Assembly: GCF_014648195.1 (NCBI RefSeq)
Contig: NZ_BMQQ01000030.1
Location: 27,167-91,166, forward strand
Source of the DNA: Streptomyces purpureus
Lineage (GTDB): Bacteria; Actinomycetota; Actinomycetes; Streptomycetales; Streptomycetaceae
DNA: 64,000 nucleotides
Reading direction: 5' to 3'
The notes beneath the pieces were generated by a model. The model was given only the letters and a program-made list of their open reading frames with translations, was not told the DNA's origin and did no database searches. Of the stretch, positions 57,468 through 64,000 are shown in pieces. Position numbers and translations under genes: made by a program. The stretch's first letter is position 1; each line of letters starts with the position of its first letter.

Positions 57468-58799
57468 CTATGCGGACTGCAGGTAGTGGTCGAGGACGCG
57501 GACGCCGAAGTGCAGTGCGTCCACGGGCACCCGCTCGTCGACCCCGTGGAACAGCGCCTGGTAGTCGAAGCCGGCCGGCAGGTTGAGCGGGGAGAAGCCG
57601 TAGCCGGTGATGCCGAGCCGGGAGAACTGCTTGGCGTCCGTGCCGCCGGACATGCAGTACGGCACGACATGGCCGTCGGGGTCGAACCGCTCGACGGCGG
57701 CGCGTAGTTTGCGGTAGGTGGGCGAGTCGACCGGGGCCTGGAGCGCGATCTCCCGGTGGTGGTACTCCCAGTCGACGTCGGGTCCGGTGAGCCGGTCCAT
57801 GGTCGTACGGAACTCGTCCTCGGTGCCGGGGAGCACCCGTCCGTCGACGAAGCCGATGGCGTGGCCGGGAATCACGTTGACCTTGTAGCCGGCTTCGAGG
57901 ACGGTCGGGTTCGACGTGTTGCGCACGGTGGCCTCGACCAGGGCCGCGGCCGGTCCGAGTTTGCCGAGGAGCCCGTCCACGTCGAGGTCGTCGGCGTTGA
58001 TGTCGATGTCGAGGCCGTGCAGGGCGGCCAGTTCGGCGAGTGCGGCCCGGACGGTGGGGGTGAGCCTTACCGGCCAGGGGTGGTCGCTGATGCGGGAGAC
58101 GGCGGCGGCGAGGCGGCTGACGGCGTTGGCGTCGTTGACCTTGGAGCCGTGGCCGGCCCGGCCGTGTGCGGTGAGCTTGAGCCAGGCGGTGCCCCGTTCC
58201 CCCGCGGCGACGGGGTAGAGCGTCAGTCCGCCTCCGGCGTGGAAGGTGTAGGCGCCGGACTCGCCGATGCCTTCCGTGCAGCCCTCGAAGAGGGCGGGGT
58301 GCTGGTCGGCGAGAAAGCCTGATCCGTCGGCGGCGCTGGCCTCCTCGTCGGCGGTGAAGGCGAGGACGATGTCCCGGCGGGGGCGGACGCCACGGCGGGC
58401 CCAGTCCCGGACGACGGCCAGGATCATCGCGTCCATGTCCTTCATGTCGACGGCGCCGCGGCCCCAGACGACGCCTTCGCGGATCTCGCCGGAGAAGGGA
58501 TGCACGCTCCAGTCGGCGGGCTCGGCCGGGACGACGTCGAGATGGCCGTGGACGAGGAGGGCGTCGGCGGACGGGTCGGTGCCCTCGATCCGGGCCACCA
58601 CGTTCGTACGGCCCGAGGTGCGTTCCAGCAGGACCGGTTCGAGGCCCGTCCCGGCGAGCTTCTCGGCGGCGTACTCGGCGGCCGGCCGCTCCCGGCAGTC
58701 GCCGCTCCCCCGGTTGGTGGTGTCGATCCGGATCAGTTCGGAGGTGAAGGCGACCACCTCGTCGAGGGCCTGGTCGGTCACGGCCGTGCGCTCACCCAT
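57468..58799 (-). CDS. M20 family metallopeptidase
   Basis: 443 aa. Zinc ligands: His and Asp in LLVHGHLDVVPAEPADW, Asp in WGRGAVDMKDMDA, and Glu-Glu in IVLAFTADEEASAADGSG. The dimerisation lid domain (TAHGRAGHGSKVNDANAVSR) is present, and His in DALHFGVRVLDHYL completes the site. It is likely a dipeptidase, carboxypeptidase or deacylase acting on peptides. ATG 58799 overlaps the M55 gene by 8 bp. Confidence 0.93.
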   Translation of the reverse strand: MGERTAVTDQALDEVVAFTSELIRIDTTNRGSGDCRERPAAEYAAEKLAGTGLEPVLLERTSGRTNVVARIEGTDPSADALLVHGHLDVVPAEPADWSVHPFSGEIREGVVWGRGAVDMKDMDAMILAVVRDWARRGVRPRRDIVLAFTADEEASAADGSGFLADQHPALFEGCTEGIGESGAYTFHAGGGLTLYPVAAGERGTAWLKLTAHGRAGHGSKVNDANAVSRLAAAVSRISDHPWPVRLTPTVRAALAELAALHGLDIDINADDLDVDGLLGKLGPAAALVEATVRNTSNPTVLEAGYKVNVIPGHAIGFVDGRVLPGTEDEFRTTMDRLTGPDVDWEYHHREIALQAPVDSPTYRKLRAAVERFDPDGHVVPYCMSGGTDAKQFSRLGITGYGFSPLNLPAGFDYQALFHGVDERVPVDALHFGVRVLDHYLQSA

Positions 58800-59625
58800 A
58801 CTGCTCCTCCAGGGCCGCCGAGACGATGGTGGTGACCGCCTTGAAGGTGCGGATGGCGTCGTACATCGTCTCGCTGGTGTACGCGACCCGGCGCTCTTCG
58901 CCGGTCCGTACCCCGGGCACGACCGTGGCCGCCGCCGCGAGATGGGCGGCGTCGAACTCCAGCTCCATGGTGAACGGCCCGCCGCGTACCGGCTCGTGCC
59001 GTACGGCCAGGGCCGCCCCCTCCTTGGCCGCGGCGCGGATCGCGGCGGACGTACGGGAGGGGGTGCGGCACACCGCCGCGTACCGCGACACGTGGTCCTT
59101 GACTGCGACCTTCGGCGCCTCGGGCGCGTAGCCGAGGGCGTCCTCGCAGGTCAGGTCGTCGCCGGTGACGAGGACGACGGGGACGCCGTACTCGGCGACG
59201 ACATGCGCGTTCAGCAGGCCCTCGCCGGCGCGCTCACCGTTGAGCCAGACACCGGTGAGGGAGTTCGCGAGGTAGGTGTGGGCGAGGACGCCTTCGGTGC
59301 CTGCGCCCGTGTGGTAGCCGACAAAGGCGATGCCGTCGACGTCGCCGTGCTGGACGCCCTCGACCATGGAGAGGGATTTGTGTTTGCCGGTGAGCATCTC
59401 GGCGCGCTCGTCCAGCCGTTCGAGAAGGAGATTGCGCATGGACCAGTGCGCTTCGTTGATGAGCACCTCATCGGCGCCGCCGTCGAAGAACCCCAGCACG
59501 GCGGCGTTCACGTCCGAGGTGAACATCGACCGGCACCGCTCCCACTGCGCGGTGCCGGGCAGCACATCGGCCGGCCAGGTCACACCAGTGGCGCCTTCCA
59601 TGTCGGCGCTGATCAGGATCTTCAT
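58792..59625 (-). CDS. M55 family D-aminopeptidase (DppA-like)
   Basis: 277 aa. The DppA metal site starts at ISADMEGATGV (Asp8, Glu10); His in LINEAHWSMRNLL and in GIAFVGYHTGAGTEGVLAHTY follow. DppA of Bacillus subtilis is a self-compartmentalising D-aminopeptidase that acts on D-Ala-D-Ala and similar D-peptides. ATG 59625. It is the first gene of the peptidase operon, so the operon may process D-amino-acid-containing peptides from cell-wall turnover. Confidence 0.93.
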   Translation of the reverse strand: MKILISADMEGATGVTWPADVLPGTAQWERCRSMFTSDVNAAVLGFFDGGADEVLINEAHWSMRNLLLERLDERAEMLTGKHKSLSMVEGVQHGDVDGIAFVGYHTGAGTEGVLAHTYLANSLTGVWLNGERAGEGLLNAHVVAEYGVPVVLVTGDDLTCEDALGYAPEAPKVAVKDHVSRYAAVCRTPSRTSAAIRAAAKEGAALAVRHEPVRGGPFTMELEFDAAHLAAAATVVPGVRTGEERRVAYTSETMYDAIRTFKAVTTIVSAALEEQYG

Positions 59626-59700
59626 GCCTGGACACCGTACGCTCCGCCCGGCACCCCGGCCAGCCCTGTGGACAACCGTCGGTGGTATGGACCTGAGACG

Positions 59701-60429
59701 TCACCCGTTCCGGCCCACGACCAGCCATTTCGAGGGCAGTTCGAGGCGGTCGCCGGCGCCGGTGTGCTCGGTGGTCATCAGGGGCAGGTCGCCGGAGGCG
59801 AGGACGTCGAGACCGGCGGCGGCGAAGAGTCCGGGGACGGCCGAGTCGTCCACGGCGCCGGGCGCGATCCCGTGCCGCAGCACGGGCCGCAGCTTGGGCG
59901 GCGGCCCGTCGGGGCTCTGCGCCAGTCCCCGCAGCAGCTGCCCGGCCGCCTCGCCGAGCTCCACGACGAAGGCCCTGCCGTGCTCGCCAAGGAGCAGGGC
60001 CACGGAGTCGGCGAGGGCCTGGCGGTCCTGCGGCTCGCACTGGTGGAGCACACCGCGCATGTAGACGTTGCTGTCGCCCAGCTCTCCATGGAGCCGGGAG
60101 ACGGCCGCCGGGTCGACGGCGTCGAGTTCCCGGAAGAGGCGTCCGCCGTCGCCCGGCAGGGCGCGGCGGGCCCGCTCGATCGCGGCGGGCGCCAGGTCGA
60201 CGCCGACGACACGGGGGAAACGCTCGGCGAGGAAGCGGGTCTGGGTGCCGTTGCCGCAGCCCAGATCGACCATCGGCAGCCCGGGCTCGGCCAGCCGCGG
60301 TTCGAAGATCCCCAGATGGAGCCCGGCGGTGAGGGACGGTTCGGCGTCCCACAGGACCGCGCCCGTCCCGTCGGGCGCCTCACGCCAGAAGCTCTCCCAG
60401 GCGTTCCTGTACCGACTCGTCACGCTCAT
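59701..60429 (-). CDS. SAM-dependent methyltransferase
   Basis: 242 aa. Motif I is MVDLGCGNGTQTRFLAERFP, then VVGVDLAPAAIERARRALPG. The later part (MRGVLHQCEPQDRQALADSV, LGEHGRAFVVELGEAAGQLL) is close to class I enzymes acting on small molecules. ATG 60429 has GGGGAG 6 bp upstream. A symmetric element lies just upstream at 60448-60466. No regulator gene is adjacent. Confidence 0.85.
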   Translation of the reverse strand: MSVTSRYRNAWESFWREAPDGTGAVLWDAEPSLTAGLHLGIFEPRLAEPGLPMVDLGCGNGTQTRFLAERFPRVVGVDLAPAAIERARRALPGDGGRLFRELDAVDPAAVSRLHGELGDSNVYMRGVLHQCEPQDRQALADSVALLLGEHGRAFVVELGEAAGQLLRGLAQSPDGPPPKLRPVLRHGIAPGAVDDSAVPGLFAAAGLDVLASGDLPLMTTEHTGAGDRLELPSKWLVVGRNG

Positions 60430-60447
60430 GAACACTCCCCAGCCGAC

Positions 60448-60466
60448 AGACCGTCAAGATCGGTCT
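60448..60466. promoter_or_regulatory. 19-bp inverted repeat upstream of the methyltransferase
   Basis: AGACCG and CGGTCT flank a 7-bp centre (TCAAGAT), in the style of TetR-family operators. It is 19 bp from the start, but no TetR gene is nearby. Confidence 0.45.
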
Positions 60467-60510
60467 AGCGCTTACCTGTTGAGCGGACAAGTACCCGGGG
60501 TGGCGTTGCT

Positions 60511-62991
60511 TCACGTGCCGTGCGGGGCGGATCCCCGGTGCGCCGGTGGCAGTGCCAGCTCGAACCAGACGGTCTTGCCGTCGCCCGCCCGGCTCGCGCC
60601 CCACTCCCGGGCGAGCCGGCTCACCACCTTCAGCCCGCGTCCGCCCTCGGCCAGACCGGTGGACGCGAGCAGGGTCGGCAGGGTGTGCCCGCCGTCGGTG
60701 ACCTCGCACAGCAGCCGGTCGGTCCGGACCAGCCGCAGCTCGAGACGGTCTGCGGCGGGCCGGGCCCCGGGAGCGGCCGCGTGCCGTACGGCGTTGGTGA
60801 CGACCTCGCTGACCAGCAGTTCCACCGTTTCGGTGAGCTCGCCAAGGCCCCAGGATTCGAGCCGTGTCCGGGCCAGGCGCCGGGCCCGGCGGACCTCGGC
60901 GGGCTCCGGCACCAGCTCCCAGCGGGCCACGTCGTCGGTGTCGATCCCGCCGAGCCGGGCCATCAGCAGGGCGACGTCGTCCTTACGGCCGCCGCGCGGG
61001 TTCAGGGCGCGGATGATGGTGTCGCAGGCGTCGTCCATGGAGGCGGCCGGGTGCGCGGCCGACTCGCACAGGGTGGCCAGTCCGACGCCGATGTCCTCGC
61101 CGCGGACCTCGACCAGGCCGTCGGTGCACATGACGAGCCGGTCGCCGGGCGACACGGGGATCCGTACGGTCTCGAAGGGCACGCCTCCGACGCCGACGGG
61201 CGCGCCGGTGGGCAGGTCGAGCAGTTCGCTGCGGCCGTCGGCGGCGCGGACCAGCACCGGGGGCACATGTCCGGCGTTCGCCATGAGGAGTTCGCCGCCG
61301 ATGGGGTCGTACACGGCGTAGAGGCAGGTGGCGAGGTAGTGCTCGCCGAGCCGCTGGGCGAGGTCGTCCAGGCCGCGCAGCAGCTGCGCGGGGGGCAGGT
61401 CGAGGGCCGCCATGGTCTGCACGGCGGTCCGCAGCTGGCCCATCATGGCGGCGGAGTTGAGGCCGTGGCCCATCACGTCGCCGACGACCAGGGCGGTGCG
61501 TGAGCCGGGGAGTTTCACGGAGTCGAACCAGTCGCCGCCGACCCGGCCGAGGAGCGTCCCCGGCAGGTAGCGGGTCGCTATGTCGCAGCCCGCCATGCGC
61601 GGGGCGATCTGCGGCAGCATCGAGTCCTGGAGGGTCTCGGCGACGTTCTCCTGGTGGGTGTACATCCGGGCGTTGTCGAGGACGAGCCCGGCACGGGCGG
61701 CCAGCTCGGCGCCGGTGACACGGTCCATGTCGTGGAAGGCGGCGCGGCCGGGGTGGCGCAGCAGGATCATGAAGCCGAGCACCACATGGCGGGCCTTGAG
61801 CGGTACGACCAGCATGGACCGGCCGTTGATCAGGGGCCGGATGTCGCGCTTCTCGAACTGCGCGGCGATGGCAGTGCCCATCTCCTCGCTGATCCGCGGG
61901 ACGAGGACGGGCTCGCCGGTGGTCATGCACCGGAAGAACGGCGTGTGCTCGGGGAAGGGCATGGACTCGCCTACGGGGACGACGTCGTCCCAGCGGCCCG
62001 GCGCGTCGACGTGATCGACGGCGACCCGGTGCCACAGCGTCGTGGCGTCCGGCGGCCCGTCCGGGAAGCCCTCGCCCGCGACGACCTGCTCGCGCAGATA
62101 GGTGCCGGCGACGTCGGTGAAGCGGGGTACGACGGCGGCGCTGACCTCACGGATGGTCACCGCGAGATCGAGCGAGGAGCCGATCCGGCCTGAGACCTCG
62201 TTGAGGAATTCGAGCCGCTCGCGTACGGCCGCGTATTCGAGGTCCTGGTCGTGGACCGGGTCCTCGGTGTGTTCCGGCGCGGCCGTGCCCGCGGCGGCGG
62301 GGCGGGCGGCCCGCCGGGGCACGCCCCAGTCGGGGGTGACCGGGACACGGTCGTGCCTGCTGAACTCAAGGACGGGGTAGCCGAGTTCGAGCACCTGGGC
62401 GACGATCCGGGTGGATTCGCGCACGCCCATGCTCGGCAGGATCTCGGGCAGCCGCCGGGCGAGTTCGTCGGAGCCGGGGAAGTCGGTGTGCAGAGCGAAG
62501 CCGGGCGCGATGCGTTCGACGGGCCGTCCGCCGGTGAGGTCGGTGCGGCGGAACTGTCCGGCGTCGGCGGCGAGGACGAGCAGCCGTTCACGGCCGGGGC
62601 CGACCAGGGGGTACGCCCACCACAGCACGTCGAGCCGGTCGTCGTCGCCGTGGCCGTCGGTGAGGCGGGCGCGGCCGGCGGTCGGGTAGGGGGCGCGCCC
62701 GCCGAGGGAGGCGTCGAGGCCGGGGCCGAGCGTGTCGTAGGGCCGGCGGGAGCCGTCCATGGCGTAGGGCTCGTCGGTCTCGTACGGCTCCGGGTCGGGG
62801 AGCGCGCCGGTGACCGGCAGCAGGTCGATGGCGGGCCGGCCGACCGCGTCGTGGCGGTCGGGTCCGAAGAGCCGGCGGGCGCCGGTGGACCAGTGCGAGA
62901 CCAGGCCCTGGCCGTCGACCACGACGACGGCGAGCGGGATCCGGCCGGCCGCGGGGAGCGGCTGCCGCTGCGGCGGAACTCCACGGTCCAT
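60511..62991 (-). CDS. SpoIIE-type serine phosphatase with PAS, GAF and anti-sigma-like ATPase domains
   Basis: 826 aa, four modules. Residues 18-about 60 are a PAS-like start (AVVVVDGQGLVSHWSTGARR). About 270-440 is a GAF domain (LEFLNEVSGRIGSSLDLAVT). About 450-680 is a PP2C/SpoIIE phosphatase with metal motifs VVGDVMGHGLNSAAMMGQL, MCTDGLVEVRGED and GGRKDDVALLMARL. The C-terminal 140 residues are an RsbW-like HATPase (LVSEVVTNAVRHAAAPG, GGRGLKVVSRLAREWG). It would act in the partner-switch control of sigma factors by dephosphorylating an anti-anti-sigma factor. ATG 62991 has GAAGGAG, spaced 11 bp. Confidence 0.93.
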   Translation of the reverse strand: MDRGVPPQRQPLPAAGRIPLAVVVVDGQGLVSHWSTGARRLFGPDRHDAVGRPAIDLLPVTGALPDPEPYETDEPYAMDGSRRPYDTLGPGLDASLGGRAPYPTAGRARLTDGHGDDDRLDVLWWAYPLVGPGRERLLVLAADAGQFRRTDLTGGRPVERIAPGFALHTDFPGSDELARRLPEILPSMGVRESTRIVAQVLELGYPVLEFSRHDRVPVTPDWGVPRRAARPAAAGTAAPEHTEDPVHDQDLEYAAVRERLEFLNEVSGRIGSSLDLAVTIREVSAAVVPRFTDVAGTYLREQVVAGEGFPDGPPDATTLWHRVAVDHVDAPGRWDDVVPVGESMPFPEHTPFFRCMTTGEPVLVPRISEEMGTAIAAQFEKRDIRPLINGRSMLVVPLKARHVVLGFMILLRHPGRAAFHDMDRVTGAELAARAGLVLDNARMYTHQENVAETLQDSMLPQIAPRMAGCDIATRYLPGTLLGRVGGDWFDSVKLPGSRTALVVGDVMGHGLNSAAMMGQLRTAVQTMAALDLPPAQLLRGLDDLAQRLGEHYLATCLYAVYDPIGGELLMANAGHVPPVLVRAADGRSELLDLPTGAPVGVGGVPFETVRIPVSPGDRLVMCTDGLVEVRGEDIGVGLATLCESAAHPAASMDDACDTIIRALNPRGGRKDDVALLMARLGGIDTDDVARWELVPEPAEVRRARRLARTRLESWGLGELTETVELLVSEVVTNAVRHAAAPGARPAADRLELRLVRTDRLLCEVTDGGHTLPTLLASTGLAEGGRGLKVVSRLAREWGASRAGDGKTVWFELALPPAHRGSAPHGT

Positions 62992-63150
62992 GACGGGGCA
63001 GGCTCCTTCCCGGCCGCAAGGTCCGCGGCATGTGACTCCACGGTAGGGCTTCGCGCCGGTTGTGCGCCGGGCATCGACGGAATCCCGCCGGCCCGGTTCC
63101 CGCGCGGGGGAAACCGCACGGAAGTCGCGCGAAACGCCGGTCCGGGAGGG

Positions 63151-64000
63151 TCAGTTGTCGTGGCTCAGTTGGAGGTCGCGTTCGGTGCGTCCGCCGCCCG
63201 CCACCTGGAGGACGGTCGCCACCGGGGGGTAGCCCGCGGCCCATTGCCGGCGGCGTCCAGCAGCGTGACCCGGGCCTCCTCGACGGACCGTCCGCCGCCG
63301 CGGCGGTGAGCAGCAGCGCGCCCAGCACGTCGAACCGGGCGCGGGTGGCGGGCCTGGGCAGTTCGAGGGCGAAGGCGACGACGGCGAAGGTGACCAGGCC
63401 GAGGGGGACGTTGACGTAGAAGCACCAGCGCCAGGAGAGGTGGTCGGTGAAGAAGCCGCCGAGCAGCGGACCGGCAACCAGGGCGAGGCCGAAGACGGCG
63501 CCGATCAGCCCCGTGTACCGGCCGCGTCACCGCGCCGGGACGAGGTCGGCGACGATCGCCTGGACGCCGATCACCAGGCCCCCGGCGCCGGCCCCCTGGA
63601 GCGCGTGGAAGGCGATGAACTGGTCCGTCGTGCGGGACCAGCCGGCCAGCGCGGAGCCGGCGACGAAGACGACGACGGCGAACTGGAAGACGCCCTTGCG
63701 GGCCGTGGAGATCGCCGAACTTGCCGTGGAGCGGCAGGGTGATGGTGGCGGCGAGCAGATAGGCGGTGATCGCCCAGGACGTCCGGTCCGTGCCCCGGAG
63801 GTCGCCGGCGATGTCCGGCACGGCGGTGGCGACGATCGTCTGCTCCGTCGCGGCGAGGAGCAGCGCGAGCATCAGTGCGAGGAGGACGAGCCGGACGCGG
63901 CCCCGGCCGGGCGGAGCGGGGAGCGGGTCAGGGGAGACGGCCCAGGAGGGCGTGCCGCTTCCGGGGGCGCCGGTCCGGGGCGCGGGGTCCGTCCGCTCGT
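63151..64000 (-). pseudogene. Broken MFS drug-efflux (DHA2 type) gene, N-terminal part outside the window
   Basis: Reading leftward from 64000, the frame gives LMLALLLAATEQTIVATAVP, DIAGDLRGTDRTSWAITAYL and then GKFGDLHG, the first two helices of a 14-helix transporter. At about 63700 an extra C shifts the frame. The next stretch (FQFAVVVFVAGSALAGWSRT, LQGAGAGGLVIGVQAIVADL) hits TGA at 63526-63528 where an Arg or acidic codon is expected. After more transporter-like sequence (GLVTFAVVAFALELPRPATR) it breaks off at about 63300, with a large C-terminal part missing. Two lesions plus truncation favour a real pseudogene over sequencing error. Confidence 0.8.

Noticed and set aside
1..64000. tRNA, rRNA or riboswitch genes
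   Set aside because: No cloverleaf-like, rRNA-like or known riboswitch-like sequence was recognised when reading the intergenic gaps; a covariance-model search could not be run.

Overview
The window is chromosomal DNA of a Streptomyces-type actinomycete. Base composition is very G+C rich by eye, third codon positions are almost always G or C, GTG and TTG starts are common, and many genes are typical of that group (SpoIIE phosphatase with PAS/GAF/ATPase domains, XRE/MmyB-type regulator, PAP2-DAG kinase fusion, holin-phosphodiesterase fusion, GlxA and TetR regulators). No rRNA, tRNA or CRISPR array was found. Almost every position is coding. The exceptions are short intergenic regions, several of which are filled with degenerate local repeats.

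Layout. 1-6.8 kb: start of a fabH-like gene, fdhD, a ferredoxin-like protein, a LysR regulator divergent from a bile-acid:sodium-type symporter, and a long-chain acyl-CoA ligase. 6.9-11.7 kb: a branched-chain-amino-acid-type ABC importer in which both permeases and one ATPase are fused into one 905-aa protein. 11.7-25.6 kb: small metabolic enzymes (aldo/keto reductase, quinone oxidoreductases, NmrA and SDR proteins, pterin dehydratase, isochorismatase, amidase), each near its own regulator (GlxA, AraC, XRE, two TetR), and a one-domain ricin-type lectin coupled to the GlxA gene. 25.6-40.8 kb: APC permease, holin-phosphodiesterase, two metallo-beta-lactamase-fold hydrolases, DedA, a lysine-free aminotransferase-like protein, PAP2-DAG kinase, acetyl- and methyltransferases, an arginase-like protein with altered metal ligands, and a small PASTA-like secreted protein.

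40,972-50,496 is a complete 9.5-kb Tn3-family transposon. It has 39-bp terminal inverted repeats (one mismatch) and a GTGGC target duplication. A Tn3 transposase lies at the left end, and a serine resolvase with a candidate res site lies at the right end. Between them is a five-gene redox cassette (quinone oxidoreductase, SDR, DoxX, SDR, NmrA) divergent from a TetR regulator with three palindromic operators. It entered the gap between the PASTA-like gene and an MFS transporter gene, and separated the transporter from its probable terminator.

50.5-54.4 kb: MFS transporter, GntR regulator and adenosine deaminase. They share a palindrome that lies upstream of the transporter and inside the first codons of the deaminase, which suggests a purine nucleoside regulon. 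54.5-59.6 kb: four peptidase genes (S66, S9, M20, M55) packed with overlaps on the minus strand, resembling a murein-peptide or D-peptide salvage operon. The window ends with a methyltransferase, a SpoIIE-type phosphatase and a broken MFS drug-efflux gene.
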